A stretch of 64,000 nt of DNA from an uncultured Coriobacteriaceae bacterium (GCA_902803315.1 CADCPM010000102.1:1-64000); one strand, 5' to 3'. Counted from the stretch's first letter, positions 53,254-63,157 are shown. Translations and numbers: made by a program. The notes: generated by a model not told the origin, from the sequence alone.

Positions 53254-55278
53254 ATGGCCTCTGAGTCCCGTCCCACCTTCCCTGCCCGCGCGGTCATTAC
53301 CGGCGGCATGCCCTATGGCAACAAGAACCTACATTTCGGCCACATCGGCGGCGTGTTCGTCCCCGCAGACTTCTTCGCGCGATTCCTGCGCGATCGCATT
53401 GGCAAGGAGAACGTGCTGTTCGTATCGGGAACCGATTGCTACGGGTCTCCCATCATGGAGGGATACCGCAAGCGTCAGGAAGCAGGATACGAGGGATCGA
53501 TAATCGACTACGTGCGCGAGAACCACGAGGCGCAGAAGTCGGCACTCGACGCCTACGGCATCTCGCTCGACCTCTATGCCGGATCGGGCTTTGAGCCAGC
53601 CGCCTCGTTTCATGCCAAGCTCACCGACGAGCTGATTCGTCGCCTCCACGAGAAGGGCCATCTGCTCAAGCTCTCCACGCGTCAGTTCTACGACGTGGAG
53701 GCAGGTCAGTTCCTCAATGGCCGTCAGGTACAGGGTCGCTGCCCCGTGCGCGGCTGCAAGAGCGAGAAGGCCTATGCGGACGAATGCGACCTTGGCCACC
53801 AGTTCGATCCTGAGGAACTCATCGCCCCGGTCTCGCAGCTCACCGGCACCACTCCCGAGCTGCGACCCGTGGACAACTGGTACTTCGACCTGCCCGCCTT
53901 CCGCGAGGAGCTAGACGCACTCATGGACGAGTGGGACGCAGATCCGCAGGTGCGCGCAGTGGTCACCAAAACCGTGCGCGAGTCGTTGGCGGCGCCCGTC
54001 ATCTACGTACAGAACAAGTTCCGCGAGGCGTTCGATGCCGTAGCAGCAGACCTGCCTGCCCATACGCTGCACGAGGCCACGGGCAACCAGCAGAGCTTCT
54101 CGGTGGAGTTCGAGGACTGGCGCGACCGCGACACCGCACGTACGGTGCTCGACGGCGCGGGCGTGCGCTTCCGTACGGGTAAGACGCTCCTCCCCTTCCG
54201 CATTACCGGCAACATTAGTTGGGGCGTGCCCGCTCCCGATCTGGAGGGCACGCACGACCTCACGGTGTGGTGCTGGCCCGAAAGCCTCTGGGCACCCATC
54301 TCGTTCACACAGACGGCCCTCGCCGTCGCCGAAGAGGGCCGCTACAGCTCAACCGACTGGCATGACTGGTGGTGTGCGGACGACGCCAGGGTCTATCAGT
54401 TCATCGGCCAAGACAACATCTACTTCTACTGCGTGGCGCAACCGGCAATGTGGGAGGCGCTGGATTGGGGCCTGTTCCAAGACACGCCCATTGCGAACCA
54501 CCACATCCTGTTCATGAACAAGAAGGCTTCGAGCTCGGGAAAGATCGCCCCTCCCATGGCAGCGGAGCTGCTTGAGCACTATACTCCCGAGCAGCTGCGT
54601 TCCCACTGGCTCAACTTAGGTCTGGACCAGAAGGCCGTGAGCTTTGCGCCCAAAGCCTTCGACACGAGCGTGAGCCATAAGAACAAGAAGACAGGCGAGG
54701 AGGTCCTGGTTAAGGACGACCCCCGCGTTGCCGATCCTGCCCTCAAGGAGAGCGCTTTTCTTTCCAACATCTTCAACCGCCTCGCACGTAGCTGCTTCTA
54801 CGGCGCGGCAAATGCGTGTAAAGGGCACCTGCCCGTGGCCGAGCCGCACGCGGACGCCATCGAGGAGGCACGCGCTGCCACGCTCGCATTCGAGCGTCGC
54901 GCCTATGAGTTTGACGCGCATGGTGCCCTTGCGGTGGCCGAGGAGTTCGGTCGCGCCGCAAACAAGCGCTGGGGCGATGCCAGCAAAGCAGCAAAGGGCG
55001 ACGACGTCGCCTACGACCAGGCGCTGGCAGACGCCTTCGTGGCCCTGCGAACGCTCACGCTGCTCATGCACGCTGCTGCGCCCTGGGGCTGTCAGAAGAT
55101 CTGTGAGCACATGGCGTTCGATGCGGACGTGTTCTTTAGCTGGGAGCATGCTTTCGACGGACCGCGCGAGCTCGCCGCTCTTGCGGGCCAAACGCCCGAG
55201 GAGCATGCGATCGTCGCGCTCCCCCCTCGCTTCGACTTCTTCGAAAAGCACCAGAGCCAGATCAAGAAAGGCAAGTAA
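53254..55278 (+). CDS. metG: Methionyl-tRNA synthetase-like class I enzyme, divergent
   Basis: 674 residues. PYGNKNLHFGHIGG is the HIGH region, CPVRGCKSEKAYADECDLGH the zinc-knuckle insert, and ELRPVDNWYFDLPAFREEL the segment that follows in MetRS. The KMSKS loop reads NKKASSSGK, and the usual GKDxxFH is GQDNIYFYC, so both catalytic signatures are altered. The anticodon-binding helical domain follows (SNIFNRLARSCF). It is either the cell's MetRS of a divergent branch or a paralogue; another metG elsewhere would decide. ATG at 53254 behind GAGAGGAG. Confidence 0.75.
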   Translation: MASESRPTFPARAVITGGMPYGNKNLHFGHIGGVFVPADFFARFLRDRIGKENVLFVSGTDCYGSPIMEGYRKRQEAGYEGSIIDYVRENHEAQKSALDAYGISLDLYAGSGFEPAASFHAKLTDELIRRLHEKGHLLKLSTRQFYDVEAGQFLNGRQVQGRCPVRGCKSEKAYADECDLGHQFDPEELIAPVSQLTGTTPELRPVDNWYFDLPAFREELDALMDEWDADPQVRAVVTKTVRESLAAPVIYVQNKFREAFDAVAADLPAHTLHEATGNQQSFSVEFEDWRDRDTARTVLDGAGVRFRTGKTLLPFRITGNISWGVPAPDLEGTHDLTVWCWPESLWAPISFTQTALAVAEEGRYSSTDWHDWWCADDARVYQFIGQDNIYFYCVAQPAMWEALDWGLFQDTPIANHHILFMNKKASSSGKIAPPMAAELLEHYTPEQLRSHWLNLGLDQKAVSFAPKAFDTSVSHKNKKTGEEVLVKDDPRVADPALKESAFLSNIFNRLARSCFYGAANACKGHLPVAEPHADAIEEARAATLAFERRAYEFDAHGALAVAEEFGRAANKRWGDASKAAKGDDVAYDQALADAFVALRTLTLLMHAAAPWGCQKICEHMAFDADVFFSWEHAFDGPRELAALAGQTPEEHAIVALPPRFDFFEKHQSQIKKGK

Positions 55279-55286
55279 AAACTGAC

Positions 55287-55323
55287 AAAAGCTGACAAGT
55301 GACCTGTCCCCTTGTCAGCTTTT
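55287..55323 (+). terminator. Terminator of the MetRS-like gene
   Basis: AAAAGCTGACAAG (55287-55299) pairs perfectly with CTTGTCAGCTTTT (55311-55323), nine bases after the stop; the arm itself ends in four T. Confidence 0.75.
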
Positions 55324-55340
55324 CCAGACAGGAGAAGACC

Positions 55341-56198
55341 ATGCAGCCGATTCCCCCCGCACCCTACGGCCATAGCTCGTATGCACGTCCCACCACGCCT
55401 GTGCGCTATGCGCAACGGATCGACACCCCAGACGGCGCCTCGCTGGCGGCATTCGTATACGGCCCCGAAGACAAGAGCCTGCGCGAACTACTCGCATCCG
55501 ACCCCGTGCTTGCCCTCCACGGCAACGGCGGCTCACATGCCACATTCGTAAAGGTCATCGATCGCCTTTCGTCGGCGGGCCTCGGCGTCATCGCTTTTGA
55601 CTCACGCGCGCAGGGACAATCCACGCGTGGGTCAGCTCCCCTTACCTATGAGCTCATGGCAGCGGATGCCGTCACAGTCCTCGACGCGCTTGGCGTTACG
55701 GCCGCACACGTTGTGGGTCACTCCGACGGTGGCATAGAGGCGCTGCTTCTTGCCCGCGACCACGCAAACCGCACGCTCTCCATCGTTGCGGGCGGCGCCA
55801 ACCTCACACCCGAGGGCGTGGTGGACGAATGGGACATGGAAGGCTCAGTTGCCGCAAACCACAGGTGGGAGCAGTGGACGCTCGGCAGCGACGTGCCAGA
55901 GGAGATCGACCTTTCGCTTCTTCCCTCGGCCGCAGACGCTCATCGCTCCGCAGAGCTTTTGCAGCTCATGATCGACGAGCCCAACATCGATGCCGTCTCC
56001 CTCGCTTCCATTGCCTGCCCTGCCTGCGTGCTTGTGGGCGAGCACGACTGCATAACACAGGAAGAGACAAGGGCAATCGCAGGCGCCATACCAGGAGCGC
56101 GACTGGTTGTGGTGCCCAACGTGGGCCACAGCCTTCCACGTCAGGCACCCGACAGCGTTGCCTGCCAAGTCCTCATAAACACACTGCTTGCACACTAG
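55341..56198 (+). CDS. Alpha/beta-hydrolase
   Basis: 285 residues. LALHGNGGSH is the oxyanion region, VVGHSDGGIEALL the nucleophile elbow (GxSxG with serine), VGEHDCITQ the acid and VGHSLPRQ the histidine, in the standard order. Substrate not predictable; lipase, peptidase or esterase activity are all possible. CAGGAGAAG precedes the ATG at 55341. Convergent with the broken MATE gene. Confidence 0.85.
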   Translation: MQPIPPAPYGHSSYARPTTPVRYAQRIDTPDGASLAAFVYGPEDKSLRELLASDPVLALHGNGGSHATFVKVIDRLSSAGLGVIAFDSRAQGQSTRGSAPLTYELMAADAVTVLDALGVTAAHVVGHSDGGIEALLLARDHANRTLSIVAGGANLTPEGVVDEWDMEGSVAANHRWEQWTLGSDVPEEIDLSLLPSAADAHRSAELLQLMIDEPNIDAVSLASIACPACVLVGEHDCITQEETRAIAGAIPGARLVVVPNVGHSLPRQAPDSVACQVLINTLLAH

Positions 56199-56219
56199 GC
56201 TCGCTTCGACACCATCGTC

Positions 56220-56824
56220 CTACGCACGCTCCATACGTTCACGTACCGTGCGACGAAACACCACCAGCACACCACACGACAAGATTGCCGCCAATCCCGC
56301 CGACACGGGCATGTTGAGCCAAAGACCGGTGAGCCCAAGCGGCCAAAGCGCGGCAACCACCAAAAGGGGAATCACCAGAGCTTGCCCCACCGACACGATG
56401 GAGGCAGCGCGCGCCTGCTCTACCGCCATCATGTAGGCTTGCGTGGCAAATGGCAGCCAACGAACCAAGAACGAAAGGGAGAAAATTCTCAGGGCGCCCA
56501 TTGCCTCCGCCATAAAGGCCTCATCCGCATTGGGCACGAACACGAGCACGACCCACTCGCCAAAGCCAAGCATCAGCGCAATGAGCACGGCAGAGAGGCA
56601 GACCCAACGCCAATAAGATCCCCAAAGGCGAAGTTTATAATGACAAACGGCATGGCAAGGTTTATTGCGGCAAACGCCGTCTCGCCAATGCATTGCCCCA
56701 CCAGAATGCCGTCCATGAGTCCGTACAACGACGAGATGAGCATTCCCAGAGCGCCTGGAATCGCGGCCGTAAGGAACAGGCGAACGGGTGGCGTGTTTGC
56801 GAAAAGCTCTTCCGAGGCCAGTGC
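56220..56824 (-). pseudogene. MATE-family efflux transporter, internally deleted and frameshifted
   Basis: The first ~80-100 residues match the MATE N terminus (RLFLTAAIPGALGMLISSLYGLMDGILVG...FGDLIGVGS), reaching about TM2. At ~56605 the frame ends in a TGA and the matching sequence continues in another frame with the last ~125 residues (WRWVCLSAVLIALML...PVSAGLAAILSCGVLVVF). About half of a ~450-residue transporter is absent. The junction is at GGCGTTGGGTCTG on the minus strand. An out-of-frame deletion explains this. Confidence 0.8.
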
Positions 56825-56890
56825 CATGCAAAACCACCGACAACTTTTTACGACATCGACTGTGAATCGTTTATAGGTTGTAAACACGCC

Positions 56891-57616
56891 TTACCACGCG
56901 ACGGGCAAAAAGGTCAGCAGAGGTGCCACAAGGATGGCTGGCAACATGTTTGCCACTCGCAACCCGCTCCCCCATACCAGATTTACACCAACGCAAAAAA
57001 TCAAAATGCTGCCAACAGTAGAAAGACCCAAAAGCGCAGCGTCGGTCATAAACGGTTTGATGAATAGGGAAAGCGCGGTGACGCCGCCTTGAAGAGCGGC
57101 CACAGGTATTGCCGAAAAGGCGCAGCCACGTCCCAAGGAGCAAGTCATCACCAGTATGATCACAAAGTCGAGAATGGCCTTCGTGCAAAGGATTGATATA
57201 TCGCCCAACATGCCATCCTGCACGGCCCCCACCACTGCCATGGCACCCACGCTCACCGTTATCGACGCCGTTACGAAGGCGTCCACAAACGATCGATCGT
57301 TCGCGTTTCCTGTCTTCTTTTTGAGCCACGCGCCAAAGCGCCGCACCAACGCGTCGATATCCAGCAGCTCTCCAACGAGTGTGCCCACCACGATGCTCGC
57401 AACCACAAACAGCGCCTTTCCCGATACGATCGCATTGCCGCTTACCTTGAGCATTCCCTCCATCGCGCCTGCCGCCCCAATAAAAACGACGCATATTCCC
57501 GAGGCCTTCTCCAGGCCTTCCTGCAATCGCTCATTAAGAAACCCTCTTGCGCCAACACCCAACAACCCCGCCACAACTATGGCAGCGACGTTTACCAACG
57601 TCCCAAGTCCTGGCAT
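56891..57616 (-). CDS. DUF554-family membrane protein
   Basis: 241 residues with about seven membrane segments. PGLGTLVNVAAIVVAGLLGVG, the GICVVFIGAAGAMEGML segment, FVDAFVTASITVSVGAMAVVGAVQDG and ILIFCVGVNLVWG are the conserved parts of DUF554 (YdfK/YqgA-like). Molecular role unknown; transport is suspected. ATG at 57616 behind GGGAGGAG. Upstream of the broken MATE on the same strand. Confidence 0.86.
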   Translation of the reverse strand: MPGLGTLVNVAAIVVAGLLGVGARGFLNERLQEGLEKASGICVVFIGAAGAMEGMLKVSGNAIVSGKALFVVASIVVGTLVGELLDIDALVRRFGAWLKKKTGNANDRSFVDAFVTASITVSVGAMAVVGAVQDGMLGDISILCTKAILDFVIILVMTCSLGRGCAFSAIPVAALQGGVTALSLFIKPFMTDAALLGLSTVGSILIFCVGVNLVWGSGLRVANMLPAILVAPLLTFLPVAW

Positions 57617-57799
57617 ACGCGCACTCCTCCCGAAAGCCAGCAAGGTCACAATTCACCTGCAAGTTTTTGCCGCTCCAATCTTAATCCAGCATCAAACATT
57701 CGTCACACATCCACATACGTCACATGCCTTAAACATGGCTTCGACCGTAATCGCTCGAAGACCGCCCATCGCGAACTCGGCGTTGCCCCCGAGCCCTTG

Positions 57800-57866
57800 G
57801 CACCCCGCAAGCAGCGATTCACGAAGTGAGCGAGCGAAGCGAGCGCGGAGCTGCCTTCGGGGCGCC
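57800..57866. repeat. Family B core, reverse orientation, weak arms
   Basis: Core reads TTCACGAAGTGAGCGAGCG and continues to GCGCGGAGC, flanked by arms GGCACCCCGCAAGCAG and CTGCCTTCGGGGCGCC with three differences. In the divergent 370-bp gap before the MarR gene. Confidence 0.7.
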
Positions 57867-57921
57867 GGGACCGCGTTGCGTGGGGGCGGCGCTTCGGCAA
57901 ACTCTGGTCCGCCATTTCGTA

Positions 57922-57968
57922 AGGTACTTGACAAATGTCCTCAAAGGCGTATCATCACTTAGGTACTT
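57922..57968 (+). promoter_or_regulatory. Promoter and direct-repeat operator of the MarR-ABC operon
   Basis: TTGACA (57928-57933), 16-bp spacer, TATCAT (57950-57955). AGGTACTT at 57922-57929 and 57961-57968 flank the promoter, the first overlapping the -35 box. These are good candidates for binding by the MarR protein encoded next. Confidence 0.65.
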
Positions 57969-57986
57969 TATGAATTGGAGGCGTGT

Positions 57987-58409
57987 ATGACAAAAGAGAT
58001 TCTGCACGACCTCGGGTTCTTCGGGCACTACCTCCATATCCATGCCGGCGGTCGTGGAGGCAAGCAATTCGTGCTTGCCATCCTGCATAAGAGCGGCGGC
58101 AAACTCACACAGCGGGAACTCTTGGAACATACCAACATCAGCCCCGCCGCACTGAGTGAGGTGTTGTCCAAACTCGAGGGAGAAGAGCTCATTGCTCGTA
58201 AACCCTGCGCACACGATCGACGGCAATTGACCATCGCGCTCACGCCAGCAGGAGAAGTCGAGGCAGCTCTTATGTGCAAAAAGCGCGAGGACTTTGAGCA
58301 ACAGGCGCTCGCGTGCTTGGACCAAAGCGAACAAGAGCAGCTCAAGGACCTGTTGGATCGTCTGGTAGCCCATTGGAAGAATCTGGAAGAATGCGAGGTG
58401 AGCGCATGA
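57987..58409 (+). CDS. MarR-family transcriptional regulator
   Basis: 140 residues. Winged helix with LTQRELLEHTNISPAALSEVLSKLEGEELIARKPCAHDRRQLTIALTPAGE: recognition helix and wing DRRQ are typical MarR. ATG at 57987 with TTGGAGG. Its stop overlaps the ATG of the first ABC gene (ATGA), so it is cotranscribed with the exporter and probably represses it until an effector binds. Confidence 0.92.
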   Translation: MTKEILHDLGFFGHYLHIHAGGRGGKQFVLAILHKSGGKLTQRELLEHTNISPAALSEVLSKLEGEELIARKPCAHDRRQLTIALTPAGEVEAALMCKKREDFEQQALACLDQSEQEQLKDLLDRLVAHWKNLEECEVSA

Positions 58410-60310
58410 GTAATAAAGAATCTACCCTCTCGGACCTTTCTCTTATTCAAGTCGCAAAAACCCTTGGCAAATCGATACGGGAGCACAAGAAGGACTCTCT
58501 GCGAGCGCCCTTGTACGTAACCGGCGAAGTCATCATAGAATGCGCCATTCCCTTTATTACCTCCCAGCTCATCAACGACATGCAAGACGGCACAGAGATG
58601 AAGACCATCGCAACATATGGCGCCATTCTGGCGGCACTCGCGCTTCTCTCCCTGTTTTGCGGCGTAAGGGCGGGTGTGGCGTGCTCGGTGGCTTCCACCG
58701 GCCTGGCTCGCAACTTGCGACATGACATGTTTGCCGCCATACAACGCTTCTCGTTCTCGAACATCGACCGCTTTTCCACGAACTCTTTGGTTACGCGCCT
58801 TACCACCGACACGCAAAACGTGCAGATGGCCTACATGCAGCTCATTCGCTCTGCCGTCCGGTCGCCTCTGATGATCGTGTTCGCTGCCGTTATGGCCTTC
58901 GTATCGGGTGGTCCCATGGCCATTCTGTACGTCGTAATCTCTCTCTTGCTCGGCGTTGCCCTCATTGGCATCGCACGCGTCGTGATGCCCATCTTCCGTC
59001 GAATCTTCCGCAAATACGACAAGCTCAACGAATCCGTGGAAGAAAACGTGAGCGGCATTCGCGTCGTAAAGAGCTTCGTACGCGAGGACCACGAGAAGAA
59101 GAAATTCATGCGAGCTTCGGGAGACCTATTCCACGATTTTTGGGGTGCTGAGCGCATTCTTGCTTGGAACCAGCCGCTTATGACCTTTGCCGTCGACGTC
59201 ATATACGCCTTCGTAATCTTCTTCGGAAGCAAGACCATCATTACCTCTGTCGGCGCAGACATGCAGGTCGGACAGATGTCGGCACTCATTACCTATGGCT
59301 TCTCCATGCTCATAAGCCTCATGATGCTGTCCATGATCTTCGTCATCATAACGATGAGTGAGGAAAGCGCGCGTCGCATCTGTGAGGTGCTCATCGAAGA
59401 GCCCGACCTGAAGAATCCCGACGACCCCATCTACGAGGTAAAGGACGGATCCATCGACTTTAACAACGTGAGCTTCCGCTACAACGAATCGGCGGATCGC
59501 ATGGCACTCGCCGACGTCGACCTGCACATTAGGAGCGGTGAGGTCATTGGCGTGATTGGCGGCACCGGATCTTCCAAGTCCACGCTCATCCAACTCATAA
59601 GCCGACTGTACGACGCCACCGAAGGCACGGTTATGGTTGGTGGCACAGACGTACGCGACTACGACATGGACACCCTGCGAAACGAGGTCGCCGTCGTACT
59701 TCAACGAAACGTGCTCTTTAGTGGCACCATAAAGGACAACCTGCGTTGGGGAAACAAGGACGCCACCGACGAGGAGATAATCGAGGCATGCAAGCTCGCT
59801 CAGGCCGACGAGTTCGTGCAAAGATTTCCCGAAAAGTACGATACCTACATAGAGCAGGGCGGCACCAACGTGAGTGGCGGACAAAAGCAGCGTCTTTGCA
59901 TCGCGCGTGCCCTTCTTAAGAAGCCTAAGATCCTCATTCTGGACGACTCCACGAGCGCCGTCGACACCAAAACCGACAAGAGCATTCGCGCGGGCTTTAG
60001 GAGCTACATCCCTCAGACCACCAAGATCATCATTGCGCAGCGCACCAGCTCCGTCGAAGACGCGGACCGCATCATCGTAATGGACAACGGACGCATCGAC
60101 GCGGTGGACACGCCGGATAACCTCCTGCGCACCAACGCCATCTATCGCGAGATCTACCAGACGCAGAACAAGGCCAGCCACGACGAAAAGATGGACGAGG
60201 TAGGCGACGGTCTCAAGGACTTCAACGAAGCGCTTGCCGAGCGCAACAAGGAACTGGTGAGCGCCTTGGGTGAAGAGTCTAACGACAAGGGGGTGACGAG
60301 CAATGAGTAG
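58406..60310 (+). CDS. ABC exporter half-transporter, degenerate nucleotide site subunit
   Basis: 634 residues: six membrane segments then a nucleotide-binding domain. Walker A is GGTGSSKST, signature VSGGQKQ, and Walker B ends LILDDST, with Asp in place of the catalytic Glu. This is the BmrC-like partner of heterodimeric multidrug exporters, which have one weak and one active ATP site. Overlaps the MarR gene by 4 bp and the second half-transporter by 8 bp. Confidence 0.92.
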   Translation: MSNKESTLSDLSLIQVAKTLGKSIREHKKDSLRAPLYVTGEVIIECAIPFITSQLINDMQDGTEMKTIATYGAILAALALLSLFCGVRAGVACSVASTGLARNLRHDMFAAIQRFSFSNIDRFSTNSLVTRLTTDTQNVQMAYMQLIRSAVRSPLMIVFAAVMAFVSGGPMAILYVVISLLLGVALIGIARVVMPIFRRIFRKYDKLNESVEENVSGIRVVKSFVREDHEKKKFMRASGDLFHDFWGAERILAWNQPLMTFAVDVIYAFVIFFGSKTIITSVGADMQVGQMSALITYGFSMLISLMMLSMIFVIITMSEESARRICEVLIEEPDLKNPDDPIYEVKDGSIDFNNVSFRYNESADRMALADVDLHIRSGEVIGVIGGTGSSKSTLIQLISRLYDATEGTVMVGGTDVRDYDMDTLRNEVAVVLQRNVLFSGTIKDNLRWGNKDATDEEIIEACKLAQADEFVQRFPEKYDTYIEQGGTNVSGGQKQRLCIARALLKKPKILILDDSTSAVDTKTDKSIRAGFRSYIPQTTKIIIAQRTSSVEDADRIIVMDNGRIDAVDTPDNLLRTNAIYREIYQTQNKASHDEKMDEVGDGLKDFNEALAERNKELVSALGEESNDKGVTSNE

Positions 60311-62330
60311 GAAAGCAGAGCGCAACTTGACCCAGGCCGAGCGCAAGATAATCGATGATCCCGCACGTCTTAAAGACGCACCCCGTCCCGGCAGCGCCGA
60401 GACATACGAGGAAGGCGTTCCCGGTAAGGGAAGTCGCGGTAAACGCTCATCAGATCCGCTTAAAGTATTGCGCGGTACCATAAAGCTTGTCTTCTCGTTC
60501 TATCCTTTGCAACTCACGCTCATGCTCCTGTGCGTGGTTGTCGCTTCCGTGCTCTCGGCATTGCCCAGCATATTCCTGCAAAGGACCATCGACGTCGTGG
60601 GCAAGTACTGGCAGAGCGGCGACTGGGCAGCAGCGGCACCCGAAATCACGAACATCGTCGTAACGCTCGTGTGCATTTACCTCGTTGCCCTCGCATGCCA
60701 AATCGCTCAGACCCAGCTCGGCGCATTCATTACGCAGGGCACCCTCATGCAGATCCGAAACAAGATGTTCGACCACATGGAGGATCTGCCCATACGCTTC
60801 TTCGACCAAAACCAACGTGGCGACATTATGAGCTACTACACCAACGACGTCGACGCCTTGCGCCAGCTCATTGGCATAGCCTTGCCCAACCTGCTTACCA
60901 TGGCCATCTCGATGGTGTCCATCACCTTCATCATGCTGTGGTACTCCATACCGCTTTCGCTCGTGGTTCTTGCGGCCGTAGCTCTCATGGGCTGGTTCAC
61001 GCGCTTTATGGGCGGCAGATCCGCACGCTTCTTCCTCGCCCAGCAGCATGCGATCGGCAAGGCCGAGGGCTTCGCAGAAGAGGCAATGAACGGCGAGAAG
61101 GTCATCAAGGTCTTCACACACGAGAAGGAGATGCAGACGCAGTTTGACGAGGTCAACGACGAGCTCTTTGATGCCGCTAAGAAGGCGAATATTTATGCCA
61201 ACACGCTCGCTCCCGTACTCATGAACCTCGGAAACCTATCCTACGTAATAGTCGCGCTCGCAGGCGGCCTGTTCCTTGGCATCAACCTTCCCAATCCCTG
61301 CATCTCGGGCATGGTGCTTTCGATTGACATCGTAATCCCCTTCCTCAACCTCACCAAGCGCTTTGCCGGCTCCATCGGCCAGATTTCGAACCAGATCAAC
61401 TTTGTGGTTATGGGCCTTGCGGGCGCAGAGCGCATCTTCCAGATGCTCGACGAGATACCCGAGGAAGACGAGGGCTACGTAGAGCTCACGAATATGGAGA
61501 TGAAGGCGGGCGAGCTCGTGCCCACCGATCGCCGAACCAAGATGTGGGCATGGAAGCATCCCCACCAGCAACGCGGTTTTACCGACTACGTTCCGCTGCG
61601 CGGCGACGTAGTGCTCGACGACGTGGACTTTGGCTATACGGATGACCATCTGGTGCTGCATAACATCGACATCCACGCGAAGCCCGGTCAGAAGGTCGCC
61701 TTCGTGGGCGCTACTGGCGCCGGCAAGACAACCATCACCAACCTCATCAATCGCTTCTACGACATAGCCGACGGCAAAATTCGCTACGACGGCATCAACA
61801 TCAACAAGATCCGCAAGAGCGACCTGCGCCGCTCGCTTGGCGTCGTATTGCAGGAAGTCAACCTCTTTACCGGTACCGTTATGGACAACATCCGCTACGG
61901 GCGCTTGGATGCCACCGACGAGGAGTGCATCGCGGCGGCCAAGCTCGTCGGTGCCAACGGGTTTATCGAGCGTCTGCCGGACGGCTACAACACTATGCTC
62001 ACCGACAACGCCGAGTCCCTCTCCCAGGGCCAGCGCCAGCTCCTCTCGATTGCTCGCGCAGCCGTTGCCGATCCGCCCGTGATGATCTTGGACGAGGCCA
62101 CGAGCTCCATCGACACGCGCACCGAGCAGATCGTGAGTCGCGGCATGGACGCTCTCATGGACGGGCGCACCACATTCGTTATCGCACACCGCCTTTCCAC
62201 GGTGCGCAACTCCGACATAATCATCGTGCTCGATCATGGCCGTATAATAGAGCGCGGCACCCACGACGAACTCATTGACGCCAAGGGTACCTACTATCAG
62301 CTCTACACCGGCGCATTCGAGCTTGAGTAG
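60303..62330 (+). CDS. ABC exporter half-transporter, catalytic subunit
   Basis: 675 residues with a ~60-residue charged N-terminal extension, six membrane segments and an NBD with Walker A GATGAGKTT, signature LSQGQRQ (Gly to Gln change at one place) and Walker B MILDEATSS with the catalytic Glu. Partner of the preceding protein. Together with the MarR regulator it looks like an inducible drug or lipid exporter. Confidence 0.92.
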   Translation: MSRKAERNLTQAERKIIDDPARLKDAPRPGSAETYEEGVPGKGSRGKRSSDPLKVLRGTIKLVFSFYPLQLTLMLLCVVVASVLSALPSIFLQRTIDVVGKYWQSGDWAAAAPEITNIVVTLVCIYLVALACQIAQTQLGAFITQGTLMQIRNKMFDHMEDLPIRFFDQNQRGDIMSYYTNDVDALRQLIGIALPNLLTMAISMVSITFIMLWYSIPLSLVVLAAVALMGWFTRFMGGRSARFFLAQQHAIGKAEGFAEEAMNGEKVIKVFTHEKEMQTQFDEVNDELFDAAKKANIYANTLAPVLMNLGNLSYVIVALAGGLFLGINLPNPCISGMVLSIDIVIPFLNLTKRFAGSIGQISNQINFVVMGLAGAERIFQMLDEIPEEDEGYVELTNMEMKAGELVPTDRRTKMWAWKHPHQQRGFTDYVPLRGDVVLDDVDFGYTDDHLVLHNIDIHAKPGQKVAFVGATGAGKTTITNLINRFYDIADGKIRYDGININKIRKSDLRRSLGVVLQEVNLFTGTVMDNIRYGRLDATDEECIAAAKLVGANGFIERLPDGYNTMLTDNAESLSQGQRQLLSIARAAVADPPVMILDEATSSIDTRTEQIVSRGMDALMDGRTTFVIAHRLSTVRNSDIIIVLDHGRIIERGTHDELIDAKGTYYQLYTGAFELE

Positions 62331-62340
62331 CAACTACGAC

Positions 62341-62361
62341 GGCAGGGGATATGCCCCTGCC
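62341..62361. terminator. Hairpin between the exporter and cyclophilin genes
   Basis: GGCAGGGG-ATATG-CCCCTGCC, ten bases after the exporter stop and nine before AAGGAG of the next gene. It could attenuate or stabilise; no T tract. Confidence 0.5.
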
Positions 62362-62380
62362 GCCATGTAAGGAGAACGCT

Positions 62381-63064
62381 ATGAACAACATGGACCGGAG
62401 AACGTTTATTGGTCTCGCAACCGCATCCGTTGGCGCTCTTGCGCTTGGTGCATGCGGACAGCAGGGCGCGTCTTCCAGCACCTCATCAACAAGTTCCTCG
62501 TCCAGTACCGAGGCTGGTCACATTACCGCTTCCGGCACGCTCACCACACCATACGACGAGGGCTACAGCACTGGGAAGCATCACGCCACCATAAAGGTCA
62601 AGGACTTTGGCACCATAAAGGTGGAGCTGGATGCCGACGTGGCGCCCATAACCGTAAGCAACTTTGCGCATCTGGCGAACCAGGGCTTCTACAACGGCCT
62701 CAAGTTCCACCGCATCATCAAGGACTTCATGATTCAAGGCGGTGACCCAAACGGCGATGGTACGGGCGGCAGCGACGTCAACATCATCGGAGAGTTCTCT
62801 TCCAACGGAAAGAAGAACGACATCAAGCACGAGCGCGGCGTCATTTCCATGGCTCGCTCCCAGCCCAACAACTCTGCCAGCTCCCAGTTCTTCATCGTGC
62901 ACAAGGACTCAAACCATCTTGACGGCCAATATGCGGGCTTCGGCCACGTAACGGAGGGCATGGACGTCGTAGACAAAATCGCGGAGGTACCTGTGCAGGA
63001 CAAGAACGGCACGGTGGCACCCGCCGACCAACCCGTAATCGAGTCCATCACCATGGACGACTAG
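62381..63064 (+). CDS. Secreted lipoprotein cyclophilin (peptidyl-prolyl isomerase)
   Basis: 227 residues. Residues 5-25 read DRRTFIGLATASVGALALGAC: a twin-arginine-like motif, hydrophobic stretch and a lipobox. A Ser-rich linker follows, then a cyclophilin domain with FHRIIKDFMIQGGDP, SMARSQPNNSASSQFFI and YAGFGHVTEGMD. It should catalyse proline isomerisation outside the membrane, helping fold exported proteins. ATG at 62381 with AAGGAG. Followed by a terminator. Confidence 0.9.
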   Translation: MNNMDRRTFIGLATASVGALALGACGQQGASSSTSSTSSSSSTEAGHITASGTLTTPYDEGYSTGKHHATIKVKDFGTIKVELDADVAPITVSNFAHLANQGFYNGLKFHRIIKDFMIQGGDPNGDGTGGSDVNIIGEFSSNGKKNDIKHERGVISMARSQPNNSASSQFFIVHKDSNHLDGQYAGFGHVTEGMDVVDKIAEVPVQDKNGTVAPADQPVIESITMDD

Positions 63065-63095
63065 CGCAGCGGAGGCTTGCTCGCGCTTTGTGACG

Positions 63096-63139
63096 GGCCC
63101 CGAGCTCGGGTTTTCCGAAAACTCGAGCTCGGGGCCTTT
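63096..63139. terminator. Hairpin terminator between cyclophilin and alpha-galactosidase genes
   Basis: GGCCCCGAGCTCG (63096-63108) and CGAGCTCGGGGCC (63124-63136), then TTT. Serves the convergent genes; related to the hairpin at 586. Confidence 0.75.
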
Positions 63140-63157
63140 CGCCAATCGAGGGTTCGT

